This document shows, in pieces, positions 16,041 through 24,110 of a stretch of DNA of 64,000 nt. Numbering within the stretch: the stretch's first letter is position 1; every line of letters begins with the position of its first letter. The translations under genes and the position numbers were made by a program. Source of the stretch: Planctomycetota bacterium. Lineage in GTDB: Bacteria; Planctomycetota; UBA1135; GCA-002686595. The stretch spans positions 124,001-188,000 of the forward strand of contig JACKHT010000003.1 of the NCBI GenBank assembly GCA_020638855.1. The letters are read 5' to 3'. Below the pieces are notes generated by a model. That model had not been told where the DNA came from and searched no databases. It saw only the letters and a program-made list of their open reading frames with translations.

Positions 16041-17597
16041 TCAGCGCGCGCCGAGCAAGCCCGAGTAGCGGTAGAACACTTCGAGCGTGAGCACCATGGC
16101 TGCGGTCGAGTAGACGCGGCCGCCTTGGTAACCCCACGGTCCGACCGGATCCCACGAGCCCTTGTAGTCGCCGTCCTGGCGTTGGTGGGGGATGATGGCC
16201 TTCTCCATGGCCGCCTTCCACTTCTTCCAGTGCTCGCCGCCCAGTTGGTACATGGCGTAGGTGCCGTAGTACCAGTAGTACATGTCGACCTTGTGGCCCT
16301 TCTCATCCCACTCGGGGAGGGTGCGCAGCAGGAGGTCGCCGTGCTTGGTCATGATCGGGTTCTTGTCCGGGGTTTGGCCCAGGAAGACGCGAGTCAAGAG
16401 GCCCACACCCGTCATGGCTTCGGTCAGATCGGCCGGGTAGTCCGAGTTGGCCTCGGTGCGCGAAGAACGTCCGCCGCGTTCGGGACCAATGTAGCCGATG
16501 CGACCGGTGGCGGGGTCGGTCACGCTTTCGATCCATTCCAGCGCGTTGAGGTAGCCTTCCTTGTCGACCTTGAGGTGCGCATCGTCGCCCGCCTTGAGGG
16601 CGAAGATCATCCAGCCAGTGATCGAGGTGTCGGTGTCGCCGTCGGAAGGGACCTCATAACGCCAGCCACCGTAGGGAGCCCGCGCGCGGCTGATGAAGTT
16701 CATCGCCAACTGGGTTTGCTTCTTCTGGAAGGGGTTCTTCGAGTCGTAGAAGTTCTCCGCCATGGCCAGCGAGGAAATCGCGTGGTCGTACACGAACGAG
16801 TGACCGATCTGCTCGCCGATCAGGCCGGTGTCTTCATCTTGCTGGTCGCCCAGCCACTTGATGCCCCGCTTGACCACGTCGCGGTACTCACCTTGGCGCG
16901 TGCTAGAGCCGTCGCCCAGGAAGGCGAGCAGCGCCAAACCGGTGATGCCCACGTCTTGGCTGGCGATGCCAGCGCCTTCGGTGCACCCGGTTCCGCCCGA
17001 GACGTTGTTGGTGAAGAACTCATCCACGTCCCAGTAGCCGTCTTCGGATTGGTGTTTCTTGAGCCACTCAAGACCGGCCTGGATGGCCTCGGCCACGGGC
17101 CGACCGCCACGGGCGCTCAGGTTCTTGCGACCACCCATGCGACCCCCGAACTTGCCCCCAGCGCCGCCACCGGAACCGATGACGTTGTTGAAGTTGTCGT
17201 TGTCGAAGGGCGAGTTGGCTTCCTGATCGGGATCTCCAAGGGCTTCTTCGAAGTCCTCTTGGCTCTCCGTCTCGTTGTGGTCGGAAACCTCCATATCTTG
17301 GATCTGAGGTTCGACTTCTTGCTCCTCCTCGACCTCTTCTTCGGGCTCCTCGGGCTCCTCCTCCTCCGGCGGGGGGGGTTGTTCGATCGACGTTTCCATC
17401 ACGATCTCCTCTTCCTTGTCGAAGAGGTGCCACGGAATGGCCAACAGGATGAAATACGCTACGAAGTGCAAGCCAAGCGAGATGGCCAGCCAGGGCGCAC
17501 GGCCCATCCAGTCGTAGAGGACATCGTTGAAGGTCTCTTCCTGTTCCCAGACCTTGGGCAGGCTGGACTCGATGTGAATTTCTTCGTGGTCGCTCAT
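16041..17597 (-). CDS. TonB-like membrane anchor fused to a terpenoid-cyclase-type alpha/alpha toroid (copy 1)
   Basis: This 518-residue protein has the same plan as its neighbour. A cytosolic N terminus is followed by a transmembrane helix with S40-xxx-H44 (WLAISLGLHFVAYFILLAIP, 36-55), then a strikingly acidic Pro/Glu spacer (about 70-100), a Gly-rich linker, and the toroid repeats from about 165. The two proteins are nearly identical over the toroid (for example the stretches around PYGGWRYE and VDMYYWYYGTYAMYQLGG) but differ in the spacer. Similar spacers let TonB cross the periplasm, so the toroid probably faces the periplasm. No ExbB/ExbD genes are in the window. Ligand or substrate is unknown. 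Confidence 0.83.
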   Translation of the reverse strand: MSDHEEIHIESSLPKVWEQEETFNDVLYDWMGRAPWLAISLGLHFVAYFILLAIPWHLFDKEEEIVMETSIEQPPPPEEEEPEEPEEEVEEEQEVEPQIQDMEVSDHNETESQEDFEEALGDPDQEANSPFDNDNFNNVIGSGGGAGGKFGGRMGGRKNLSARGGRPVAEAIQAGLEWLKKHQSEDGYWDVDEFFTNNVSGGTGCTEGAGIASQDVGITGLALLAFLGDGSSTRQGEYRDVVKRGIKWLGDQQDEDTGLIGEQIGHSFVYDHAISSLAMAENFYDSKNPFQKKQTQLAMNFISRARAPYGGWRYEVPSDGDTDTSITGWMIFALKAGDDAHLKVDKEGYLNALEWIESVTDPATGRIGYIGPERGGRSSRTEANSDYPADLTEAMTGVGLLTRVFLGQTPDKNPIMTKHGDLLLRTLPEWDEKGHKVDMYYWYYGTYAMYQLGGEHWKKWKAAMEKAIIPHQRQDGDYKGSWDPVGPWGYQGGRVYSTAAMVLTLEVFYRYSGLLGAR

Positions 17598-17606
17598 GGA
17601 GTCACG

Positions 17607-17630
17607 ATCGTGGGGGCCATCGTGGGGGCC
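17607..17630. repeat. 12-bp direct repeat upstream of toroid gene copy 1
   Basis: ATCGTGGGGGCC occurs twice in tandem (17607-17618 and 17619-17630), ending 9 nt before the ATG of the minus-strand toroid gene, where a ribosome-binding site would be expected. No purine-rich Shine-Dalgarno sequence is visible on the minus strand here. Confidence 0.7.
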
Positions 17631-17720
17631 TTGCTGGGGCTACCCGGCCCCCTTTGAGGAGGGGAAGGGGTGCGAGGAAGCCGTCTGACGGCTCAACGCA
17701 CAGCGGGGGAGGGGGTTCAG

Positions 17721-17726
17721 AGTATA
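17721..17726 (-). promoter_or_regulatory. candidate -10 box for toroid gene copy 1
   Basis: On the minus strand the sequence reads TATACT, 123 nt ahead of the ATG at 17597. No clear -35. Between it and the gene, a nested hairpin (GTGCG/CGCAC enclosing AGCCGT/ACGGCT, around 17669-17700) could fold in the leader. Confidence 0.35.
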
Positions 17727-17755
17727 TCCACCCAAAATCCGAAGGCTACCGTGGG

Positions 17756-17777
17756 GGCGGTCCCGACTGCCTTTTTT
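17756..17777 (+). terminator. orphan plus-strand terminator-like hairpin
   Basis: GGCGGT (17756-17761) pairs with ACTGCC (17766-17771) around CCCG, followed by six T. It faces the plus strand, yet all annotated genes from 13.4 to 23.1 kb are on the minus strand. It may end an antisense transcript or small RNA. Confidence 0.5.
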
Positions 17778-17788
17778 GGGGGTTCCTA

Positions 17789-17804
17789 GGGGGGACAGCC
17801 CCCC
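17789..17804 (-). terminator. G6/C6 hairpin after the SurA-like gene
   Basis: GGGGGG (17789-17794) and CCCCCC (17799-17804) surround ACAG, 17 nt beyond the stop codon of the minus-strand SurA-like gene. There is no T run on that strand, so it is a weak terminator candidate. Confidence 0.4.
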
Positions 17805-17820
17805 GTGGCGGGATCAGGGC

Positions 17821-19005
17821 CTACTCATCCACCCGATAGAGCCAGGCGGGGTCGAGCATGAACTCGACCAAGGTCCGGTTGCTGAGGGCGCTCTCCAGGA
17901 TCAGGTCGCGGTGGGCGCGCCCCAAACGGTTGCGAGCCTGCTTTTCGAGCAGGAAATTGCGCACGTCCTCCTGCAGATTCCAATCCTCAAAGGGCCGGGC
18001 AGGCTGGGCCGGCTGGATCTCGACCAGCTTGAAGATGTGGGCTGCGAGCGAGGACTCGAGTACGGGGCTCAGGTCCCCAGGCTCGGCGTCGGCCAGGAAT
18101 TCGGCAAAGGTTGGGCCCCCGAACGAACTCTGGCTGGCATCGCGGGCCTGGCTTGCGGTCAGCACCAAGCGCGCCTTCTCGGCGGCCTTGGGATCGCGCA
18201 GGCCCCAGTGCCGGATGTACTCCTCGACCGAGACTTTGCCCGCCTCGATGTCCTCGCGCACGGTCTTGGCCCGGTCGACGGCGGCTTGGCGCCCCCCCGA
18301 AGCTTCGAATCCGAGGGCCAGCTCGAGCAAAACGAACTGCTTTTCGCGCTCGCCCAGGAGTTCCCGCTCGGACCAACGCGAGGACCCCAAGAAGTTCTTG
18401 TAGGTCACGCGCAGCTCGCCCGGCCGAACAAATCGATCGAGCTCGATGCGCCCCGTGGTCCCGGCTTGGCGACCGGTGATCGCGCCTTGCCAGGCATAGC
18501 GGTAGAGCGAGCGGCGGATCTGTTCCTTGAACAATTCGGGGCTGGAATTGGCCCTTTGCAGCTCCGCGTAGAAGGTTCGATAGCCACCCACGCGCTCGAT
18601 CGTTTCCTGGAACCGGCGGTCCACGAGGGTTTCGACCAGCTTCGGGTCAAATCCGCGGTCTTCGCCGGCGCGGGTTTCGAGGAACATCTCCACCAACTCA
18701 GCCGAGGTCTCCAGCTTGAGTTGCGCTTCCGCTTTGGCCTGGGCTTGGGGCGGTAGGGCGGCCAATTCGGTCACCTTGCGCCGGCCTGCCGGGGTCTGCA
18801 GCCGCTGCAACAGGTCGCGCTGGGTGATGACTTGATCCCCCGCGACGACCACCACCTGGTCCATGTAGCGCGCCTCCAAGGCCCTCAGGTCCTGATCGGT
18901 CAACGTACGCGGCAAGGCCTGAAGCGCCCAACCGGTACCCGCCAACGTCGACACACCCACCATCCACCCCAGGAGGAGTGTCGTCCAACCGCTTCTAAGA
19001 ACCAT
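17821..19005 (-). CDS. SurA-like periplasmic chaperone
   Basis: This 394-residue protein has a signal peptide or N-terminal anchor (about 7-28), then QVVVVAGDQVITQRDLLQRL (about 50-69), the segment that opens SurA/PpiD-type chaperone domains. A long helical region follows, and a second alpha/beta part (from about 215) occupies the place of a parvulin domain (FAEFLADAEPGDLSPVLE resembles the parvulin core). Such proteins escort outer-membrane proteins to the BAM complex. The parvulin catalytic residues cannot be identified with confidence, so isomerase activity is uncertain. It lies 132 bp downstream of mfd on the same strand. Confidence 0.72.
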   Translation of the reverse strand: MVLRSGWTTLLLGWMVGVSTLAGTGWALQALPRTLTDQDLRALEARYMDQVVVVAGDQVITQRDLLQRLQTPAGRRKVTELAALPPQAQAKAEAQLKLETSAELVEMFLETRAGEDRGFDPKLVETLVDRRFQETIERVGGYRTFYAELQRANSSPELFKEQIRRSLYRYAWQGAITGRQAGTTGRIELDRFVRPGELRVTYKNFLGSSRWSERELLGEREKQFVLLELALGFEASGGRQAAVDRAKTVREDIEAGKVSVEEYIRHWGLRDPKAAEKARLVLTASQARDASQSSFGGPTFAEFLADAEPGDLSPVLESSLAAHIFKLVEIQPAQPARPFEDWNLQEDVRNFLLEKQARNRLGRAHRDLILESALSNRTLVEFMLDPAWLYRVDE

Positions 19006-19137
19006 GGGCGCATCGTGGCCTGTGCCCTGGCCCGAGTCAAACCGAAGGCTGTTCCTGGGCCAGGCCCGTCCCAGCGGCGGTGGGGCCCGCGGGGTTCCCC
19101 ATGGGAGAGGAGCGCTCGGGGGAGGCCTACGGCGGGC

Positions 19138-22100
19138 TTAGGCTTCGGTTTCGGGCAAAATCGAACGCAACCAGGCCACCACGTCGGGGGGAGATTGCAC
19201 AAACCGAGGCGGGACCAAGTGAGCCGTGCCCGAGCGGATGCGGCGCACGTCGAGTTTGCGCGAGTCCTTGAGCTTGGAGATCAGCGTCTCGAACAGCACC
19301 GGATCGTGGTATTGGATCACCAAGGCTTGGCCCTGGTAGGTGATGCGATCGAGGTGGAAAGGATCGAGGCGTACCCGCAGGGCAAACATTTCGAGCAGGG
19401 TTTCCGCGGGCCCGGGAATTCGGCCGAAGCGATCGTGGAGTTCGGCTTCGACGGCCTGAACTTGGTCTTGGGTATGGCAGGCGGACAGTTCGCGTAGGAT
19501 CTCGAGCCGCGTTTCGGGGTTTTCGATCCAGTCGTCTGGAAGGTAGGCCACCAGGCCCAGCGCCAGTTCGACTCCGGCTTCGACTTCTTCCTGGCGCAAA
19601 CCCTCGCTCACCGGACCTCCGCCGCTTTCCACCCGTTCCACGGTAGCGCGCAGGAGCCGACAGTACATGTCGTAGCCCACGGCGGCAATGTGCCCCGATT
19701 GCTGCGCGCCCAGAATGTTCCCGGCACCGCGCAACTCCAGGTCCTTGATCGAAATCCCGAAGCCCGCTCCCAGGTGCGACAGTTCTTCGAGGGCCTTGAG
19801 CCGCTTTTTGGCCACATCATTGAGCGGCTTGTGCTGCTCGACGAGCAGGTAGCAGTACGACTTGCGCGAACCGCGCCCGACGCGCCCACGCAACTGGTGC
19901 AATTCGGCCAGCCCGAAGTGATCGGCCTCGTCGATCAAGATCGTACCGGCTTCGGGGATGTCGATACCGTTCTCGATGATCGTGGTCGCCACCAGCACAT
20001 CGGCCTCACCCCGGCTGAAGGTGTCCATCACCGCGCGCAATTCGTGCGAGCCCATTTGACCGTGGCCGATCGCGAGGCGCAGCCCCGGCAAAAGATTGCG
20101 CAGCCGCTGTGCAGCCAAATCGATCGATTGCACGCGGTTGTGCAAGAAGTACACCTGTCCGCCACGGGCCAGCTCGCGCTCGAGCGCCTCGAGGATCATG
20201 GTGTCGTCCTCGCGGTAGCCGAGGATGGTTTGGATCGGCTGGCGTCCCGGCGGGGGCGTGGACAACGCCGAGATGTCGCGCAAGCCCGCCAACGACATAT
20301 GCATGGTGCGCGGGATGGGCGTGGCGGTCATGGTCAGGATGTCCACTTCGCTGCGCATGCGCTTGAAGTGTTCCTTGTGCGCCACGCCGAAGCGCTGCTC
20401 CTCGTCGATGATGACCAGCCCCAAGTTCTTGAACTTCACCTGCTTGCCCAGGATGCGGTGGGTACCGACCAGGATGTCCACATCGCCCTTAGCGGTGGCT
20501 TCGAGGATTTCGCGGTTGGCGGCGCTGCTGACGTAGCGGCTGGTCACTTCCACGCGAACAGGGAAGTCCGCCATCCGTTCGCGGAAGGTGCGGTGGTGTT
20601 GGTCGGCGAGCACGGTGGTGGGCACCAGGATGGCCACTTGACCGCCGCCAGCGACCACGCGGAAGGCGGCTCGCACGGCCATTTCGGTCTTGCCGAAGCC
20701 CACGTCGCCGCACAGCATGCGATCCATGGGCTTCATGCCCCCCAGGTTCTCGGCCAGCTCCACGTTCACGTGGGCTTGGTCGGGGGTGGGTTCGTAGGGG
20801 AAGGTGCGTTCGAAGCTCTCGATCAAGGCCTCGTCGCCAGCCCATGGGGCGCGGGTGCGCAAGGCGCGATTGGCTTGGATTTCGATCAGCTCCGAGGCCA
20901 TGTCGAACAATCCCCGCTCGACCTTTTCCTTGCGCTTGCGGAACGAGGAACCACCGATTTTGTCGAGCTTGATGCCATCGCCGCGCGATCCGACGTAGCG
21001 CTGCACCATGTCGATGCGGCTGGTGGGCACAAATAGGCTGACCTCGTCGGCAAAGGTCAGGTGCAAGTGCTCTTCTTCCCCGCCGCCGCGTTGCATGCGC
21101 TTGAGCCCTTGGTACAGGGCCAAACCATGCACGGCGTGCACCACGTAGTCACCCGCTTTGAGCTCGAAGAACGATTGGATCGCTTTGACTTGGTGTTCGG
21201 CGTGGCGCTGGATCCGGCGACGCGAACCCTGCACGCCCTTGAGCTCGTGGTGCCCCACCACGATCAACTTCCAGGCCGGAACGCGGAATCCCTTGGAGAT
21301 CAACCCCACCCGGGTTTCGACCGCGCCGCTGGGCAGTTTGCCTTCCAAAGTCTGGAGCAAACGGGCTTGGTCGCCCTCGGAGTGGCACGTGATCACGATC
21401 CGGGCGCCACGTGCCAGCTCGTCGCGCAGAACCAGGGGCGCCTGCTCCATACCCACCTCCAAACCCGAAACCGAGCGGGTATCGAGCGAAAGCGTGTCTC
21501 CCGGCAAGGTCTGCAGGATCAGCCGACCGTGTTCGGCTTGTCGCTTCTGGTAGGTACGCCAGGCCCGTTCGTAGGCTGGGGAGCGAATCGCCAAGGCATC
21601 GCCCCGTTCGCCGATGCGTAGGGGTTCGACCAGCACGAGCCGCGTGTTTTGGGGCAGGAATTCGAGCGGGGTGAGGCCTCCCTCCTCCACCGAACCCGTG
21701 TCGGAAATCAAGCACACCGACAGGGTCTTGTGGCTCTCGATCGAGCGTTGGCTACCCGGATGGAACGAGCGCAAGGACTCGATTTCCTCGTCGAACATCT
21801 CGATCCGCAAGGGATGCTCGGTGGCGAAGGGATACACATCGAGGATGTCCCCGCGCAAGCTGACCTCGCCCGGACTCTCCACCAACGGAACTCGCTCGTA
21901 CCCCAGTTTGACCAGCCGGCGCAGCAACGCTTCGACATCGAGCGGTGAACCCAAACGCAGGTCCAAGGCCTCGGACTCCAGCGCCTTGAGCGGAGGCAGC
22001 GGCTGCAGCATGGCCAGGATCGAGGCCACCAACACCGGGTTGCCATGGCCCTTGGACACCTCCCGTGCCCATTGCAAGCGCCCCGCGATGGTGGAGGAGT

Positions 22101-22404
22101 CCGATGGATCGCGCGAAGGCAAGGCTTGGCTTTCCAAGCCAAATGCGCGCAGGTCCAAGGCGAACGACTCGGCTTCCGCGTCGCTCGAAGCAATCACGCA
22201 CAAGGGGGCATCGGCCAGCGGCGCATGCCCGCGCAACGCCGACAGGATCAAGGGTTGGGCCGAACCCCATAGGTTGCCGATCGAGACCAAGCCATCGTGG
22301 TCCAGATGCGAGAGGATCCGCGCCAAATCGTCGAAGACGGGCAACGCGTGACCGAGCAGGAGCGGCGCCGTCGCGTTGGCTTCGATTTCGTCCTGCAAGG
22401 TCAT
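19138..22404 (-). CDS. mfd: transcription-repair coupling factor
   Basis: Mfd pushes stalled RNA polymerase off damaged DNA and recruits UvrA. The 1088-residue protein has the usual order: an N-terminal UvrB-like module, the RNA-polymerase-interacting domain (from about GDYVVHAVHGLALYQG), RecG-like helicase motifs (Walker A GDVGFGKTEMA, DEEQRFGV, TATPIPRTMHMSLAGLRD, then GRVGRG), and a C-terminal TRCF domain. The start is ATG at 22404, sharing ATGA with the rnc stop codon; the 15 codons further upstream lie inside rnc. Length is close to the E. coli protein (1148). Confidence 0.97.
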   Translation of the reverse strand: MTLQDEIEANATAPLLLGHALPVFDDLARILSHLDHDGLVSIGNLWGSAQPLILSALRGHAPLADAPLCVIASSDAEAESFALDLRAFGLESQALPSRDPSDSSTIAGRLQWAREVSKGHGNPVLVASILAMLQPLPPLKALESEALDLRLGSPLDVEALLRRLVKLGYERVPLVESPGEVSLRGDILDVYPFATEHPLRIEMFDEEIESLRSFHPGSQRSIESHKTLSVCLISDTGSVEEGGLTPLEFLPQNTRLVLVEPLRIGERGDALAIRSPAYERAWRTYQKRQAEHGRLILQTLPGDTLSLDTRSVSGLEVGMEQAPLVLRDELARGARIVITCHSEGDQARLLQTLEGKLPSGAVETRVGLISKGFRVPAWKLIVVGHHELKGVQGSRRRIQRHAEHQVKAIQSFFELKAGDYVVHAVHGLALYQGLKRMQRGGGEEEHLHLTFADEVSLFVPTSRIDMVQRYVGSRGDGIKLDKIGGSSFRKRKEKVERGLFDMASELIEIQANRALRTRAPWAGDEALIESFERTFPYEPTPDQAHVNVELAENLGGMKPMDRMLCGDVGFGKTEMAVRAAFRVVAGGGQVAILVPTTVLADQHHRTFRERMADFPVRVEVTSRYVSSAANREILEATAKGDVDILVGTHRILGKQVKFKNLGLVIIDEEQRFGVAHKEHFKRMRSEVDILTMTATPIPRTMHMSLAGLRDISALSTPPPGRQPIQTILGYREDDTMILEALERELARGGQVYFLHNRVQSIDLAAQRLRNLLPGLRLAIGHGQMGSHELRAVMDTFSRGEADVLVATTIIENGIDIPEAGTILIDEADHFGLAELHQLRGRVGRGSRKSYCYLLVEQHKPLNDVAKKRLKALEELSHLGAGFGISIKDLELRGAGNILGAQQSGHIAAVGYDMYCRLLRATVERVESGGGPVSEGLRQEEVEAGVELALGLVAYLPDDWIENPETRLEILRELSACHTQDQVQAVEAELHDRFGRIPGPAETLLEMFALRVRLDPFHLDRITYQGQALVIQYHDPVLFETLISKLKDSRKLDVRRIRSGTAHLVPPRFVQSPPDVVAWLRSILPETEA

Positions 22405-23084
22405 TGGATCTCCTCTCCCAGCACCAACAGCGCTTCCAAGGCGGCCCAAGACTCCGCTTCCTTCTTGGTTCGACCCCAGGCCGAGGGATAGAGCGTCCCG
22501 CCCACGTCGGCGCGTACCAAGAAGGCCCGCGCATGGGCTTCACCACGCGTTTCGACCAGCTTGTAACGCGGCGGCTTGGCGTAGCGACGTTGGCACAGCT
22601 CCTGCAAGCGTTGCTTGAGCACCGGCTCGTTGGCGTGCACGGTCTCCGAAACAAAGCGCTCACCGAGGGTGGCGTGGATGAAATCCTTGGCTCCGCCCAG
22701 GCCCTGGTCCAAGTACACCGCGCCCACCACCGCCTCATACAAGTTGGCCATGACCGCCTTCGAAAGCCCCTGCACGGGCAAACCCGCACCCACCCGCGCA
22801 AGGCGCTGCAATCCGAGTTCACGCGCCACCTCGGCCAGGGTCGCGCGCGACACCAGGTGCGACTTCATTTGGGTCAAGTCCCCTTCGGGCCGCTCGGGGT
22901 AGGTGTGGTACAGGTACTCAGCCACCACCAAGTCCAAAACCGTGTCGCCCAAGAACTCGAGCCGTTCGTTGTGCACTGGACCGTCGGTCGAGGCATGGGT
23001 CAACGCCAGTTCCAAATGGACTGGGTTCTTAAAGGGCGGCAGGCACGCCTGGGGGCGCGCCGGGTGGGAGTCCTGTTGGTTCAC
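22401..23084 (-). CDS. rnc: ribonuclease III
   Basis: RNase III cuts double-stranded RNA in rRNA and mRNA processing. The 227-residue protein has the signature NERLEFLGDTVLDL with the catalytic Glu/Asp pair, the second acidic cluster in NLYEAVVGAVYLDQG, and a C-terminal double-stranded-RNA-binding domain (PRYKLVETRGEAHARAF ... AWGRTKKEAE). GTG at 23084 is the likely start: it gives a normal-length N terminus, and there is no better codon before the domain begins (NPVHLELALTHAS). Coupled to mfd by a four-base overlap. Confidence 0.94.
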   Translation of the reverse strand: MNQQDSHPARPQACLPPFKNPVHLELALTHASTDGPVHNERLEFLGDTVLDLVVAEYLYHTYPERPEGDLTQMKSHLVSRATLAEVARELGLQRLARVGAGLPVQGLSKAVMANLYEAVVGAVYLDQGLGGAKDFIHATLGERFVSETVHANEPVLKQRLQELCQRRYAKPPRYKLVETRGEAHARAFLVRADVGGTLYPSAWGRTKKEAESWAALEALLVLGEEIQ

Positions 23085-23256
23085 GGAGGGGTCCCCTGGG
23101 GCTGCGCAGGATATCCCAAGGGGTGGGCTTCGGGTACGTGGGCTCGGGCGAGAATCGCTCTGGAGCCCCAAGGATCCGGTGCAAGGTGAATTCGCTGGGC
23201 GTGGGCGCGTAGGAACCCTACCCTCCTCGTTCCTGCCCAGGCCCCCCGACATACGT

Positions 23257-24108
23257 ATGGAAGACGCGATTTCCCTCTCTGGTTTGCAAAGGCGATTTGG
23301 CGAGCAAACCGCGCTGGCGGGCCTCGACTTGGTCCTCCACCGGGGCGAGTTCCTGGGGCTCTTGGGCCCCAACGGAGCAGGCAAGACGACCACCCTGCGA
23401 ATGATCTCGTGCGTGGACCGGCCCGACGCGGGCACCGTGCGCGTACTCGGTTGCGATCCCGCGACGGACAGTCCAAAGATTCTGGCCCGCATGGGCGTGG
23501 TACCCCAGGAATTGGCCCTGTACGACTCGTTGACGGCACGCGAAAACCTCGACTTCTTCGCGGGGTTGTATGGCATGCCCACCGGCCAGCGCCGCGAACG
23601 AGTGGGCTGGGCCCTCGAACACGCCGGATTGGTGGATCGCGCGTCCTCGCGCGTCGGGGGCTTTTCGGGCGGGATGAAGCGACGCTTGAATCTGGTCGCC
23701 GCCCTGATGCACGAACCCGAGTTGGTCTTGCTCGACGAGCCCACCGTGGGGGTCGATCCCCAGTCGCGCAACCACCTGCTCGAGATGATCGATGGTTTGC
23801 GGGGCAAGGTCAGCTTGATCTACACCACCCACCAAATGGGGGAGATCGAGCGTCTTTGCGACCGGATTGCGATCATGGACCAAGGCCGCGTGGTGGCCAA
23901 CGGGACGCTGGAAGAACTGCGCATTCAGGCGGAAGACTCGCTCGGTGGCGACCACCGCCTGGAGTTGCAGGACGGTGCGCAGATGGAGCGGGCGATGCAG
24001 ATTCTGCAGCGGGAAGGGGTCGCTTGTTCGACGATTTCGGTGGGGGCGGATTTGGAATCCATCTTCCTGGCTACCACCGGTAAGGCCCTGCGGGATGGAG
24101 AGGCTTGA
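23257..24108 (+). CDS. ABC transporter ATP-binding protein
   Basis: This 283-residue ATPase has Walker A GPNGAGKTT (37-45), a Q-loop in VVPQELALYDSLTARENL, signature FSGGMKRRL, Walker B LVLLDEPTVGVDP and the switch histidine in YTTHQMGEIERLCDRI. This pattern is typical of the ABC-2 exporter (DrrA/CcmA/NatA-like) group. It pairs with the permease that starts 3 nt after its stop codon. The start is ATG at 23257. It is divergent from rnc across a 172-bp gap. Cargo is unknown. Confidence 0.94.
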   Translation: MEDAISLSGLQRRFGEQTALAGLDLVLHRGEFLGLLGPNGAGKTTTLRMISCVDRPDAGTVRVLGCDPATDSPKILARMGVVPQELALYDSLTARENLDFFAGLYGMPTGQRRERVGWALEHAGLVDRASSRVGGFSGGMKRRLNLVAALMHEPELVLLDEPTVGVDPQSRNHLLEMIDGLRGKVSLIYTTHQMGEIERLCDRIAIMDQGRVVANGTLEELRIQAEDSLGGDHRLELQDGAQMERAMQILQREGVACSTISVGADLESIFLATTGKALRDGEA

Positions 24109-24110
24109 TC

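Noticed and set aside
16020..17657. 545-codon open frame on the plus strand
   Set aside because: It lies antisense to the toroid gene, reads as His/Val/Leu-rich low-order sequence, and has no family features. Long antisense frames are common in GC-rich coding DNA.
19690..21036. 448-codon plus-strand frame
   Set aside because: Antisense to mfd; the mfd product is full length with all motifs, so this frame is a shadow.
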